From CALCTE01 sp045627885 (GTDB taxonomy: Bacteria; Bacillota; Clostridia; Oscillospirales; CAG-272): 28,536 nt of DNA. The notes beneath the pieces were generated by a model. That model was not told where the DNA came from and did no database searches. It worked only from the letters and a program-made list of their open reading frames with translations. Location of the stretch: the NCBI GenBank assembly GCA_045627885.1, contig JAZQOM010000031.1, forward strand, positions 1 through 28,536, read 5' to 3'. Shown here piece by piece: positions 16,067 to 22,734 of this stretch. The position numbers and the translations under genes are program-made. The stretch's first letter is position 1. Each line of letters begins with the position of its first letter.

Positions 16067-16074
16067 ACAAAAAA
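16053..16074 (+). repeat. Direct repeat copy 1: tRNA-Gln 3' end plus A-tract (att-like)
   Basis: 22 bases, beginning CACCATCCCAGCCA and running into an A-rich tail, are identical to 16919-16940. The copy covers the end of the T-stem, the acceptor 3' strand, the CCA and the start of the terminator arm. This is the layout of an attachment site left by integration into a tRNA gene. Confidence 0.75.
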
Positions 16075-16108
16075 GTCTCTTTTGTATACCGACAAAAGAG
16101 ACTTTTTT
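16069..16108 (+). terminator. Terminator of tRNA-Gln and left hairpin of the element
   Basis: A perfect 17-bp stem (16069-16085 with 16092-16108) with a 6-nt loop and flanking A/T tracts. Its sequence closely matches the hairpin at 27998-28035 read on the minus strand. Confidence 0.9.
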
Positions 16109-16178
16109 GAACGATGTGTTCCGCAAGCGGAACATGATGTGCGCTTCGTGCGTGATGTTCGCCTGCGGCGAGTGATGT
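16109..16178 (+). repeat. Array of three small hairpins joined by TGATGT linkers
   Basis: After the terminator come three short stems: GTTCCGC/GCGGAAC (16118-16124, 16127-16133), a GCGC/GTGC type stem (16141-16151) and TCGCC/GGCGA (16159-16163, 16167-16171). Each is followed by TGATGT (16135-16140, 16153-16158, 16173-16178). The array runs up to the start of the four-helix-bundle gene and occupies its ribosome-binding region. Confidence 0.7.
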
Positions 16179-16185
16179 GCTGTTT

Positions 16186-16542
16186 ATGCCCGAATCAAAA
16201 CTGCGTGATTTATCCATGTCTTTCTCTGTCAGTATTATCAACCTTGTAAAGGAACTGAAATCAAAACACGAATCGGTTATTTCAAGTCAAATCGGGCGCT
16301 CCGGTACTTCCATAGGTGCGAACATATATGAAGCAATTTACGCACAAGGGACAAAGGATTTTATATCGAAGCTTGAAATTGCCCTCAAAGAAACAAGCGA
16401 AACGGGATATTGGCTCGAACTTTTATACCGTACGAATTATATCGACGAGCAAACCTATAAAGCTTTGAATGAACAATGCACATCAATTCGTGTTATGCTG
16501 ATTGCAAGTTGCAAAACGGTAAAAAACAAAAATCATAATTAA
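16186..16542 (+). CDS. Four-helix-bundle protein (23S rRNA intervening-sequence protein/Avd-like)
   Basis: A small helical cytoplasmic protein of 118 residues from the ATG at 16186; a GTG at 16177 would add three. KLRDLSMSFSVSIINLVKEL, QIGRSGTSIGANIYEA, DFISKLEIALKETSETGYWLELL and the end SCKTVK are hallmarks of the family first found in intervening sequences of 23S rRNA genes and related to the Avd accessory protein of diversity-generating retroelements. Its function outside rRNA is unknown; it is basic and may bind nucleic acid. There is no good Shine-Dalgarno site, because the upstream bases form the hairpin array. It lies between the tRNA-Gln and a copy of the tRNA 3' end, upstream of a MazG-like gene. 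Confidence 0.88.
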   Translation: MPESKLRDLSMSFSVSIINLVKELKSKHESVISSQIGRSGTSIGANIYEAIYAQGTKDFISKLEIALKETSETGYWLELLYRTNYIDEQTYKALNEQCTSIRVMLIASCKTVKNKNHN

Positions 16543-16553
16543 GAGGTGCAATT

Positions 16554-16880
16554 ATGAGAGACTTCAGCATTGGTGAAATGCTTACAATGCAGCAAACATT
16601 ACAGGAAAAGTATAAAAACAAGTGGGAAAAAATTTGTCCCGAAGCAGGCAAGCATAAATTATTGTGGATGGTTGGAGAAATCGGCGAGGTTATAGATATT
16701 GTCAAGAAAAATGGTGATGATAAGTCCGTTGAAGACAATGATTTGCGAAATCGCCTCATTGAAGAAATGGCAGATGTTTTAATGTATTATAACGATATTC
16801 TTCTTTGCTATGGAATAAACGAGGAGGAGCTTAAAGAGGCTTATATAACCAAATTTCAAAAAAATATGAACCGCTGGTAA
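16554..16880 (+). CDS. MazG-like nucleotide pyrophosphohydrolase
   Basis: A 108-residue all-alpha protein. The MazG metal-binding pattern is present: E42-x2-E45 in GEIGEVIDIV and E71-x2-D74 in EEMADVLMYY. Such enzymes hydrolyse nucleoside triphosphates to monophosphates and pyrophosphate, often as house-cleaning enzymes or in stress and phage contexts; the substrate here is not readable. AGAGGTG precedes the ATG, 11 bases after the stop of the four-helix-bundle gene, so both probably share a transcript. It is the last gene before the second repeat copy at 16919. Confidence 0.85.
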   Translation: MRDFSIGEMLTMQQTLQEKYKNKWEKICPEAGKHKLLWMVGEIGEVIDIVKKNGDDKSVEDNDLRNRLIEEMADVLMYYNDILLCYGINEEELKEAYITKFQKNMNRW

Positions 16881-16918
16881 ATCCCGATTTGCTCGAGCGA
16901 TGCATATTATTTTTGCCA

Positions 16919-16940
16919 CACCATCCCAGCCAACAAAAAA
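16919..16940 (+). repeat. Direct repeat copy 2: orphan copy of the tRNA-Gln 3' end
   Basis: Identical over 22 bases to 16053-16074. The sequence upstream of it (ATTTTTGCCA) does not form a T-arm, so there is no second complete tRNA here. It runs straight into the terminator at 16935, as copy 1 runs into its own terminator. Confidence 0.78.
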
Positions 16941-16976
16941 CGCACATTTGTCTATAAAGACAAATGTGCGTTTTTT
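16935..16976. terminator. Bidirectional terminator between MazG-like gene and KDPG aldolase
   Basis: A perfect 19-bp stem (16935-16953 with 16958-16976) with loop ATAA and A/T tracts on both flanks. It touches the stop codon of the minus-strand aldolase and serves both sides. It may be the original terminator of tRNA-Gln. Confidence 0.9.
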
Positions 16977-17616
16977 ATATCCTGTCGGTAAACTCTTTTG
17001 CAAGCTTTGTTATTCCGTCGAAGTCATCCGCGGCGACAAGCTCTCTGTTCACTATCGCGGCGCCTACTCCCGCTCCGTTTACAACGGCAAGATAGTCGGT
17101 GATATTATCCTTTGTTACGCCGCCGAAAGCCATCATCGGTATATGGCGAAGCGGCGCGGTGACCGCTTTGATATATGACAGTCCGAGAAAATCTGACGGG
17201 AACAGTTTTACTATATCTGCGCCCGCCTTATACGCCGCAACAATCTCGGTAGGCGTCATCGCTCCCGGAATAGATACCATATCGTTTTGTGCACAGTATT
17301 TTATTATTTCGGCATCGACCGACGGAGCAATTATGTATTCGGCACCGGCGTTCTTTGCAAGGCGCGCCTGTTCAAGCGTGAGCACTGTACCGGCTCCGAT
17401 GTGAATTTTGCCCGCAAAGCTCTGTTTGAGGGAAGATATTATCGCGGCGGTGTTTTCGGCAGGGATATTGCCCGTAGAATCGAAGGTTATTTCGACAAAC
17501 CTGACGCCGCCCTTATAAAGAGCGTCAAAAAGCTTTTCGAGCTTTTCGTCGGGCACGCCTCTTACTATGACAACAAGCTTTGAGCGAAGAAGCTCGGAGA
17601 GCACCTGCTTTTTCAT
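16975..17616 (-). CDS. 2-dehydro-3-deoxy-phosphogluconate/4-hydroxy-2-oxoglutarate aldolase
   Basis: A 213-residue class I aldolase that splits KDPG (or 4-hydroxy-2-oxoglutarate) to pyruvate plus an aldehyde. Family signatures are VVIVRG (15-20), VEITFD with E42, IGAGTVL (73-79), the PGAMTPTE run (118-125) and VKLFPS with the Schiff-base Lys at 137. AGGAGG lies 8 nt before the ATG. It stands alone, with no kinase, dehydratase or sugar transporter next to it, so the pathway (hexuronate, gluconate or amino-acid breakdown) is not evident. Confidence 0.94.
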   Translation of the reverse strand: MKKQVLSELLRSKLVVIVRGVPDEKLEKLFDALYKGGVRFVEITFDSTGNIPAENTAAIISSLKQSFAGKIHIGAGTVLTLEQARLAKNAGAEYIIAPSVDAEIIKYCAQNDMVSIPGAMTPTEIVAAYKAGADIVKLFPSDFLGLSYIKAVTAPLRHIPMMAFGGVTKDNITDYLAVVNGAGVGAAIVNRELVAADDFDGITKLAKEFTDRI

Positions 17617-17661
17617 TTGTCATTCCTCCTTGACCGTAACAGCGCTGTGGCTTATATGTTT

Positions 17662-17689
17662 ATTTTAGCATAATATATTCTTTTTTCAA
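17662..17689 (-). promoter_or_regulatory. Promoter of the KDPG/KHG aldolase gene
   Basis: The minus strand reads TTGAAA (17689-17684), a 16-bp spacer and TAAAAT (17667-17662). The 5' leader contains the perfect palindrome ACAGCGCTGT (17639-17648), a possible regulator site. Confidence 0.6.
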
Positions 17690-17763
17690 CAGGATAGCCG
17701 AAAAATATAAAAAATATTTGAGCTCGGCTTAAAATAAAATTATTGAAAATTTGAAAAAAGGCT

Positions 17764-17791
17764 TGATTTTTGCGGCTGTTTATGATTTAAT
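17764..17791 (+). promoter_or_regulatory. Possible tRNA-Val promoter
   Basis: TTGATT (17764-17769), 16-bp spacer, TTTAAT (17786-17791), 14 bases before the tRNA. It is a weaker match than the other promoters in the window. Confidence 0.45.
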
Positions 17792-17805
17792 ATAGAGCGT
17801 AGCGT

Positions 17806-17882
17806 GGAGGTATAGCTCAGCTGGTTAGAGCGTCCGCTTGACGTGCGGGAGGTCTAGAGTTCGAATCTCTCTACCTCCACCA
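17806..17882 (+). tRNA. tRNA-Val (GAC anticodon)
   Basis: A 77-nt cloverleaf: acceptor GGAGGTA/TACCTCC perfect, D-stem GCTC/GAGC, anticodon stem TCCGC/GCGGG with loop TTGACGT (anticodon GAC at 17840-17842), canonical TTCGAAT T-loop, encoded ACCA end. The outer T-stem pair is a T-C mismatch. A terminator follows directly. Confidence 0.92.
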
Positions 17883-17883
17883 G

Positions 17884-17915
17884 AAAAAAGCACTTGCGAT
17901 AGCAAGTGCTTTTTT
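17884..17915 (+). terminator. Terminator of tRNA-Val
   Basis: A 14-bp stem (17884-17897 with 17902-17915) with loop GATA; the outer pairs are an A6/T6 tract around GCACTTGC/GCAAGTGC. Confidence 0.9.
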
Positions 17916-17920
17916 CAATT

Positions 17921-17958
17921 ATATCCGTTCCTTACGGAACGGGTGATGAAGCGGATAT
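17921..17958. repeat. Nested hairpin with TGATG linker after tRNA-Val terminator
   Basis: An inner stem CCGTTCC/GGAACGG (17925-17931, 17936-17942) is nested in outer arms ATATCCG/CGGATAT (17921-17927, 17952-17958), with GTGATGA between. The TGATG word next to a small hairpin just behind a tRNA terminator recalls the array at 16109-16178. The rest of the gap to 18139 holds no gene; only the lipoprotein terminator and a short tandem repeat were found. Confidence 0.5.
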
Positions 17959-18037
17959 TCAAAAGTTAAACACCGTCCGGAAATTTGCCTGAAATATATT
18001 TTTGCTGTAAATTCATAAGAAAAATCTTTTTTGCAGA

Positions 18038-18069
18038 ATAAATCCGCCGTGTTTTCGCGGCGGATTTAT
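18038..18069 (-). terminator. Terminator-like hairpin behind lipoprotein 1
   Basis: A 12-bp stem (18038-18049 with 18058-18069) containing CCGCCG/CGGCGG, 70 bases past the stop at 18140. Its core resembles the hairpin behind the paralogous lipoprotein 2. No strong U-run follows on the minus strand. Confidence 0.6.
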
Positions 18070-18071
18070 CA

Positions 18072-18149
18072 TTTGCTTGTTCTGTAATCGTTTTCTCTTT
18101 GCTTGTTTTGAAATCGTTATTTCTTTGCTTATTACGCTGCTATTTTACC
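18072..18149. repeat. Approximate 26-bp tandem repeat, about three units
   Basis: Units start with TTTGCTT at 18072, 18098 and 18124. The first two agree closely over 26 bp; the third runs across the lipoprotein stop codon. A single related unit lies at the matching place behind lipoprotein 2 (from about 18882). Confidence 0.65.
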
Positions 18150-18772
18150 CTTTTGTAGTTCATTTCTTCGTAGCCGTCTGTTATCACAAGCTTGGAATTT
18201 GTAAGCTTGTAATCAAGGTAATACCCTTTGTCGATACATTCCGCGAGGTCAGTGTCATCATAGCCGACATACAGCTTTCCGTCCTCTGCCTTATATACTC
18301 CGTCTTCGTTATAATTATCTAAATATGATTCTATTTCCTCCATATTAATCGAGGTGTCAATCAGCTCGTCGATGGTAGCACCGATATTTTTGTAATACTG
18401 CTCAAACGGCATATAATCGTAATCGTTTCTTTCGATAAAGTCATAATATGAACTCTCAATAGCTCGTTCCATTTCCGTATACAGGCTTGACTTGAATTCT
18501 TTTGAATCGGTTCTTGTGATACAAGTGCCGTTTGATTTGAATACCATTGTCAGTTTGACGGGCTTGATTTTATTGAGATTGATAAATTCTTTTACATCAT
18601 AGTCGAGATTCTCATCTACCTCATCGTTGAGATTGAGCTCTCTTTCCCATGTTCCGACTATTGTTGCTTTTTTAGCAGAGCCGTTATTATCGTCGTGACG
18701 CTTTATGGTGCAACCGCTCAGGCACGCAAATATGATTGGTATACAAAGCAATATTGAAATATACCTTTTCAT
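18140..18772 (-). CDS. Predicted lipoprotein 1, paralog of the neighbouring lipoprotein
   Basis: A 210-residue exported protein of unknown function. It begins with a lipoprotein signal, with LSGC placing the lipidated Cys at about residue 21. The mature part is acidic. It shares a block pattern with lipoprotein 2: TIVGTWERE, KIKPVKLTMVFKSNGTC, GVYKAEDGKLYVG and a closing YKLTNSKLVI...MNYKRVK. The alternating short strands around VGTWE and F-x-x-x-G-T resemble small lipocalin-like beta proteins; that is a guess. It has its own promoter in the 126-bp gap to lipoprotein 2, so the copies are separately expressed. Confidence 0.82.
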   Translation of the reverse strand: MKRYISILLCIPIIFACLSGCTIKRHDDNNGSAKKATIVGTWERELNLNDEVDENLDYDVKEFINLNKIKPVKLTMVFKSNGTCITRTDSKEFKSSLYTEMERAIESSYYDFIERNDYDYMPFEQYYKNIGATIDELIDTSINMEEIESYLDNYNEDGVYKAEDGKLYVGYDDTDLAECIDKGYYLDYKLTNSKLVITDGYEEMNYKRVK

Positions 18773-18804
18773 TTTTTCTCCGTCCGTAAATCATTTTCAA
18801 AGGT

Positions 18805-18833
18805 ATTGTATAATACTCCATTATTTTTGTCAA
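18805..18833 (-). promoter_or_regulatory. Promoter of lipoprotein 1
   Basis: The minus strand reads TTGACA (18833-18828), a 17-bp spacer and TACAAT (18810-18805), ahead of the start at 18772. Confidence 0.82.
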
Positions 18834-18849
18834 GATTTGGCTGCAAAAC

Positions 18850-18878
18850 AAAACCGCCGCGAAAAACGCGGCGGTTTT
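18850..18878 (-). terminator. Terminator of lipoprotein 2
   Basis: A perfect 12-bp stem (18850-18861 with 18867-18878, AAAACCGCCGCG/CGCGGCGGTTTT) with an A5 loop, followed on the minus strand by TGTTTTGC. Confidence 0.8.
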
Positions 18879-18898
18879 ATCATTTGCTTATTCCGTAA

Positions 18899-19591
18899 TT
18901 ATTTTACCTTGTTGAAAACAAGCTCAATGCCTTCTTCTTTGATGGTGAGCTTTGTGCCTTTGAGTTCGTATTCTTCATAAACGCTTTCGTCAATTTCTGC
19001 ATCAAGGCTGTCGGTTGTGTAAAGCTTTCCGTTTTCTGCCTTATACTTGCCTTCAGCGTCGAAGCTCTTAGAAATAGAATCCATATCGAATTCGCTCATA
19101 GCGCCTTCAATGACTTCGTTAAGGTCCATTCCGTTTTCGGTGCAATATTCCTCAACGCTCTTGCCGCCGAGAGCATCACCGAGCATTGCTTCAAGATATT
19201 TAACTACGCCTTCCTTGAATACAGCGGGAAGAGATGCTAACAAAGCGTCTGCGTTGCCTGTGGTCTTATATGTACCGTCAGCTTTGAATTCCATTACTAT
19301 CGAGAGAGGTGCAAGCTTGCTGAAATCGAAGCAAGAAGCCATCTGCTCATCTTCTGCTGCTACCTGCTGTTTAATGATTTCGGAAGATTCGAATTCGCAT
19401 TCCCATTTGCCGACGATAGTCTCAACTTCGTCTTCCTTTTCGCCTTCGCCTTCGCCTTCTTCGTCCTTCTTCTCTTCTTTCTTTTCATCGTCTTCATCGT
19501 CATCTTTTTTGCCGATGGAGCATCCGGTGAATGCAGCAAGAACAGAAATTACAAGTACAATACTGAGTAATAATGCAATAAGTTTCTTCAT
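18899..19591 (-). CDS. Predicted lipoprotein 2 with charged low-complexity linker
   Basis: A 230-residue exported protein of unknown function. The signal peptide ends in FTGC (Cys about residue 24). A strongly charged Asp/Glu/Lys tract with GEGEGE follows (about 28-56) and probably lifts the folded part off the membrane. The C-terminal domain is paralogous to lipoprotein 1: TIVGKWECE, KLAPLSIVMEFKADGTYKT, GKYKAENGKLYTT, YELKGTKLTI. It has a larger, Ala/Gly-containing middle than its neighbour. AGGAG lies upstream of the ATG. Own promoter and own terminator. Confidence 0.82.
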   Translation of the reverse strand: MKKLIALLLSIVLVISVLAAFTGCSIGKKDDDEDDEKKEEKKDEEGEGEGEKEDEVETIVGKWECEFESSEIIKQQVAAEDEQMASCFDFSKLAPLSIVMEFKADGTYKTTGNADALLASLPAVFKEGVVKYLEAMLGDALGGKSVEEYCTENGMDLNEVIEGAMSEFDMDSISKSFDAEGKYKAENGKLYTTDSLDAEIDESVYEEYELKGTKLTIKEEGIELVFNKVK

Positions 19592-19636
19592 GATTTTTCT
19601 CCTGTTTATTTTTTTGACATATTCTATGCCTTGATT

Positions 19637-19665
19637 ATTTTACATCAAGCAACTCGAAAAGTCAA
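19637..19665 (-). promoter_or_regulatory. Promoter of lipoprotein 2
   Basis: The minus strand reads TTGACT (19665-19660), a 17-bp spacer and TAAAAT (19642-19637). Confidence 0.75.
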
Positions 19666-19696
19666 TAGAAATAGCCGAAAAAGTCTTATTATAAAA

Positions 19697-20110
19697 CTAA
19701 ATCTTTACCTTGAATTCTTTTTTGCATTTCGGGCAATCGACGAGATGCTCGCCTTTTTTCTTGGGGAGGCGCAGTGTTGCTTTGCAGCTCGGGCATTTTT
19801 TGTATACATGGGTTTTTCTGTCACGCCATCTTGCTTTGGCAAGCGAAAAGAACTGCTCTGCCTTCCCTTTTAGCGCAAGATATTTTCTGTTTTCGGCACT
19901 GCGCTTGTATATATTTTTGGAAAAGCATCTGTAAATAATCAGCGCGAGTATCAAAATCTCCGCCGCCGAAAATACAAGTCTCAGGGCATCGCTCATAAAC
20001 AGGTTGACTATAATCAGCACAAAGCACAAGCCGAACAGTGCGTTGTTAAGATTATCGCTTCCGTATCTTCCGTACATCAGTTTTGCTATTTTTTCTCTCA
20101 ATTTACGCAT
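19697..20110 (-). CDS. Small membrane protein with C-terminal zinc ribbon
   Basis: A 137-residue protein. Residues about 23-62 form two membrane helices in a hairpin, then a basic stretch leads to a C-terminal four-Cys zinc ribbon (KCPSCK...DCPKCKKEF). The cytoplasmic tail could bind nucleic acid or a partner protein. Last gene of the five-gene operon starting at 23411; its ATG lies 9 bases past the J-domain gene stop, with GGAG upstream. It is not a family I can name; the pairing with J-domain and DUF5685 genes suggests membrane-protein or envelope quality control, which is inference. Confidence 0.8.
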   Translation of the reverse strand: MRKLREKIAKLMYGRYGSDNLNNALFGLCFVLIIVNLFMSDALRLVFSAAEILILALIIYRCFSKNIYKRSAENRKYLALKGKAEQFFSLAKARWRDRKTHVYKKCPSCKATLRLPKKKGEHLVDCPKCKKEFKVKI

Positions 20111-20119
20111 TTATTCTCC

Positions 20120-20695
20120 TCATCTTAAGCAGCAGCAACATCTGCATATAATCTGTGAAATGATATACCAAAGGCATATTGACGGTATCCGTATCTGCGG
20201 GCCGTACGACTGCCTTGACTTTGTATATATGCTTCCGCCGCTTTGTATAAGCGAAAGAAGCTCGACATATTCGGGATTTGACGGCTCCATATTTACCGCC
20301 ATTCTCGCGTGCTCCGCCGCGGTGACCGTATTGTTTATGCCGTAGTTTGCTATTGCGCTGTAATAATACCAGCGCGCGCTTTTATTCTGTATCTGCGACA
20401 GAATATTGAGCGCCTCTCTGAAGCATCCGGCGTTTATATAGTTTGCACAGGCGTTATACATGGCGGATTCCGATGTGCCAGAATATGAGCCGCCGCTTCC
20501 GCTCGAAGCGCCGGTTTTGCCGCTCTTTATCATATCGTATGCCTCGTTTATCCTTGCCATCTTCTCAGCCGCCACGGCATCGCCCGGATTTAAGTCCGGA
20601 TGATATTTCTTTGCAAGCTTTCTGTACGCCTTGGTCACTTCCTCCTCGGAGGCTCCGTACGGCACGCCGAGCTCTGCGTATGGATTGTTTATCAT
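20120..20695 (-). CDS. J-domain (DnaJ-like) protein with Cys-rich tail
   Basis: A 191-residue protein. The N-terminal J-domain (about 1-60) has the HPD tripeptide at 32-34 that stimulates DnaK ATPase. A Gly/Ser linker (about 62-76) precedes a helical, repeat-like part (about 78-160: ACANYINAGCFREALNILSQI, ARWYYYSAIANYGINN) resembling tetratricopeptide helices. The end is unusual: CRCCCCLR with five Cys in six residues. It lacks the DnaJ zinc-finger and client domains, so it is a specialised co-chaperone. It overlaps the DUF5685 stop by 4 bp (ATGA), so translation is coupled. Confidence 0.9.
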   Translation of the reverse strand: MINNPYAELGVPYGASEEEVTKAYRKLAKKYHPDLNPGDAVAAEKMARINEAYDMIKSGKTGASSGSGGSYSGTSESAMYNACANYINAGCFREALNILSQIQNKSARWYYYSAIANYGINNTVTAAEHARMAVNMEPSNPEYVELLSLIQSGGSIYTKSRQSYGPQIRIPSICLWYIISQIICRCCCCLR

Positions 20696-21492
20696 TTTTC
20701 TCTCGCTTTCATTATTTCATACTTTGTCCATATTCCCGTATAAACTATGTTTTTTACAATCCCGTCCTCTGCCGCTTCGGGAAGCTCGGAAAGACTGTTT
20801 TCCACTGCGGCGGCAAGCGATGTGAGTATTGCGTCACGGTCGTATGAACAAGCAAACGAAAACGGATTGTAGCGCTTCTTTTTTAAGTCCTTTTTCAAGT
20901 CTATGCAGGCATCGAGTATATATATGAATTTGCCGAGCGCTCTTCCGAGCTCCTTGAGTTTTGAGCCCTTTTTTCCGTAGTCGAATACCTCGGCAAGAAC
21001 CTCCGAAAAACAATCCGCCGCGGTATCCGCGTTATTTTCACCCGTGTTTTCGAGCGCAGACAGTCTTTGCAGGCTTTCTTTTATTCTTTCGCATTTTTGC
21101 GGATATTTTTCACACACAAAAAGAAAATTCTTCTCGAGTATTCCGGAAAACAACTTTGCTCCGATATCGCGGTCGTCATTCCAATCGTCCAATAGGTCGT
21201 AATATGCGAGAATTATGTTCATATCGGCGCAATATTCGGATATTTCGCCGTCAAAATACTTTTTATGAAACGAAAGCGGTCTTGCGATGCAGCATCCGCT
21301 GTTTTCGCCGTCCGAGCCGTATACATCGGAAAGCACAAGCGCGAGAAACGCCGTGTCAAAGCTCAATGTAAATTTTGAAAAAATGCCGTTTCTCTTAGTC
21401 AGAGAGTGGCAGATTCCGCAGTAAAGCTTTGTGTATCTGTCCCTCTCGGATTCGGAAAGCGCTTTTTCGTATGGCATTACATAGCCGAACAA
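20692..21492 (-). CDS. DUF5685 family protein
   Basis: A 266-residue, mostly helical protein of unknown biochemical function. The start MFGYVMPYEKAL and the YCGICHSL segment (two Cys) are typical of DUF5685, which I recall as often being a J-domain gene neighbour in Clostridia. Other features are an aspartate-rich YYDLLDDWNDDRD segment reminiscent of metal/diphosphate-binding helices, and a Cys pair in SGCCIARP. The start is a TTG at 21492 with AAGGGA lying inside the last codons of the kinase gene. It overlaps the J-domain gene by 4 bp. Confidence 0.85.
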   Translation of the reverse strand: MFGYVMPYEKALSESERDRYTKLYCGICHSLTKRNGIFSKFTLSFDTAFLALVLSDVYGSDGENSGCCIARPLSFHKKYFDGEISEYCADMNIILAYYDLLDDWNDDRDIGAKLFSGILEKNFLFVCEKYPQKCERIKESLQRLSALENTGENNADTAADCFSEVLAEVFDYGKKGSKLKELGRALGKFIYILDACIDLKKDLKKKRYNPFSFACSYDRDAILTSLAAAVENSLSELPEAAEDGIVKNIVYTGIWTKYEIMKAREK

Positions 21493-21498
21493 GCAAAA

Positions 21499-22734
21499 TC
21501 ATCCCTTCTCTTTTTGTTTGAAGCTTGCGTTGAACACCGTGCCTATGTCGGCATTCGATTCGACTGAGAGCTTTATGCCGTTTTTGACGGCAATCTCCTT
21601 TGCTATCGCAAGCCCGAGTCCGAAGCCGCCCGTCTGCCTTGCCCGCGCGTCATCCGGACGGTAAAAGCGGTCAAACAGATGCGAAAGCCTCTCCTTGGGA
21701 ATGGGCTCGCCGCTGTTTCTTACCGAAAGGTCAAAGCGGGAGCCGTTTTTATACAAGAATATATCGACCTCTCCGCCGATGTTTGCGTATTTGAGGGCGT
21801 TGTCGATAAGCACGGTGACAAGCCTTTCCACATCCTTTGCAGATGCGGTGGTGCAAAGCTCGGGAGCTATATCGTATATGAATGTCTTGCCCTGCTCGTA
21901 GGCTACCGGCTCAAAAGTCATGGCGACGGCAGTCACCGTATCGGAAACATTGACAAGTGTCTTTTCCGTTTTGATGTGCGCTGATTCGTCAGCCTTGGCA
22001 AGTGTGAGCATATCGCAGACAAGCAAGTTCATTCTGCTTGCCTCTGTTTTGATATTGGCGATATATTTTTCTCTGCTTTCGGCGTCGCCGTCCGAGGGAT
22101 TTATAAGCTCGGCATTTGCAAGAATAACCGTTAGCGGAGTTTTGAGCTCATGCGATGCGTCTGCCACGAATCTGCTCTGCTTCTGCATGGCGCGTTTTAC
22201 GGGATTTGCAACCCACGCCGCGAAAATGATACTGAACACGAGCGCTGCCGCAAGCACCGCGGAGCCTATAATGAAAAAGTTTTTCTTTATCTGCGAAAGC
22301 ATTTCGTTTTCGCCACTCATATCGGCAAAAGCGATGACTTTGCCGAAATACTTGCTGTTTGTGACCATATAGCGCAGATTTTCCGACTTTACCGTTCCGA
22401 TATCCTTGCCGGATGAAAGGCAGGCTTTTATCATATTGCGGAATTTATCGTCGTCGTTTACCGTGATTCTGTTGCCTATCAGAGCGTTTGATTCTCCGTT
22501 TTCGTCTATTACGACATAGAACACGGTGGGAGCATTCCTGTTTCTCTTTTTGCCGACATCAAAGCGTGAGTCGAAATCGAACGGGTATGACACGGCATCC
22601 TTCATCGCGCCTATGCTCGCTCTGTAATATCTCGAATAGGTGTTAAAATACAGAATTGCCATCGCGGATGCCATAATGAGTACGACGATTATCATATTGA
22701 CGGCGATTATCTTCGTCTTGAGTGAGCGAATCAT
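21499..22734 (-). CDS. Sensor histidine kinase
   Basis: A 411-residue membrane kinase: helix 1 at about 9-30, an extracellular sensor region to about 150, helix 2 at about 152-175, then a HisKA domain with phospho-acceptor His195 (DASHELKTPL) and a HATPase with N-box DNALKYAN (311-318) and G-box GGFGLGLAIAKE (369-380). The sensor has a short PAS/Cache-like strand pattern (VFYVVIDENGESNALIG); the signal is unknown. Its ATG overlaps the regulator stop by 4 bp. Six bases separate it from the DUF5685 gene, so it is probably co-transcribed with the J-domain module. Confidence 0.94.
   Translation of the reverse strand: MIRSLKTKIIAVNMIIVVLIMASAMAILYFNTYSRYYRASIGAMKDAVSYPFDFDSRFDVGKKRNRNAPTVFYVVIDENGESNALIGNRITVNDDDKFRNMIKACLSSGKDIGTVKSENLRYMVTNSKYFGKVIAFADMSGENEMLSQIKKNFFIIGSAVLAAALVFSIIFAAWVANPVKRAMQKQSRFVADASHELKTPLTVILANAELINPSDGDAESREKYIANIKTEASRMNLLVCDMLTLAKADESAHIKTEKTLVNVSDTVTAVAMTFEPVAYEQGKTFIYDIAPELCTTASAKDVERLVTVLIDNALKYANIGGEVDIFLYKNGSRFDLSVRNSGEPIPKERLSHLFDRFYRPDDARARQTGGFGLGLAIAKEIAVKNGIKLSVESNADIGTVFNASFKQKEKG

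Noticed and set aside
16109..16178. CRISPR-like array
   Set aside because: The repeated unit is only six bases, the intervening parts are self-complementary hairpins rather than unique spacers, and there are no cas genes.
16186..16542. Diversity-generating retroelement (from Avd similarity)
   Set aside because: No reverse transcriptase, template repeat or variable repeat is present; the protein matches the general intervening-sequence-protein family.
16870..16940. Second tRNA gene at the orphan copy of the tRNA-Gln 3' end
   Set aside because: Upstream bases cannot form T-, anticodon or D-arms, and the region overlaps the end of the MazG-like gene.
19047..19634. Plus-strand, Ser-rich open frame of 195 codons
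   Set aside because: It is the antisense shadow of lipoprotein 2; the Ser/Phe runs mirror that gene's Glu/Lys tract.
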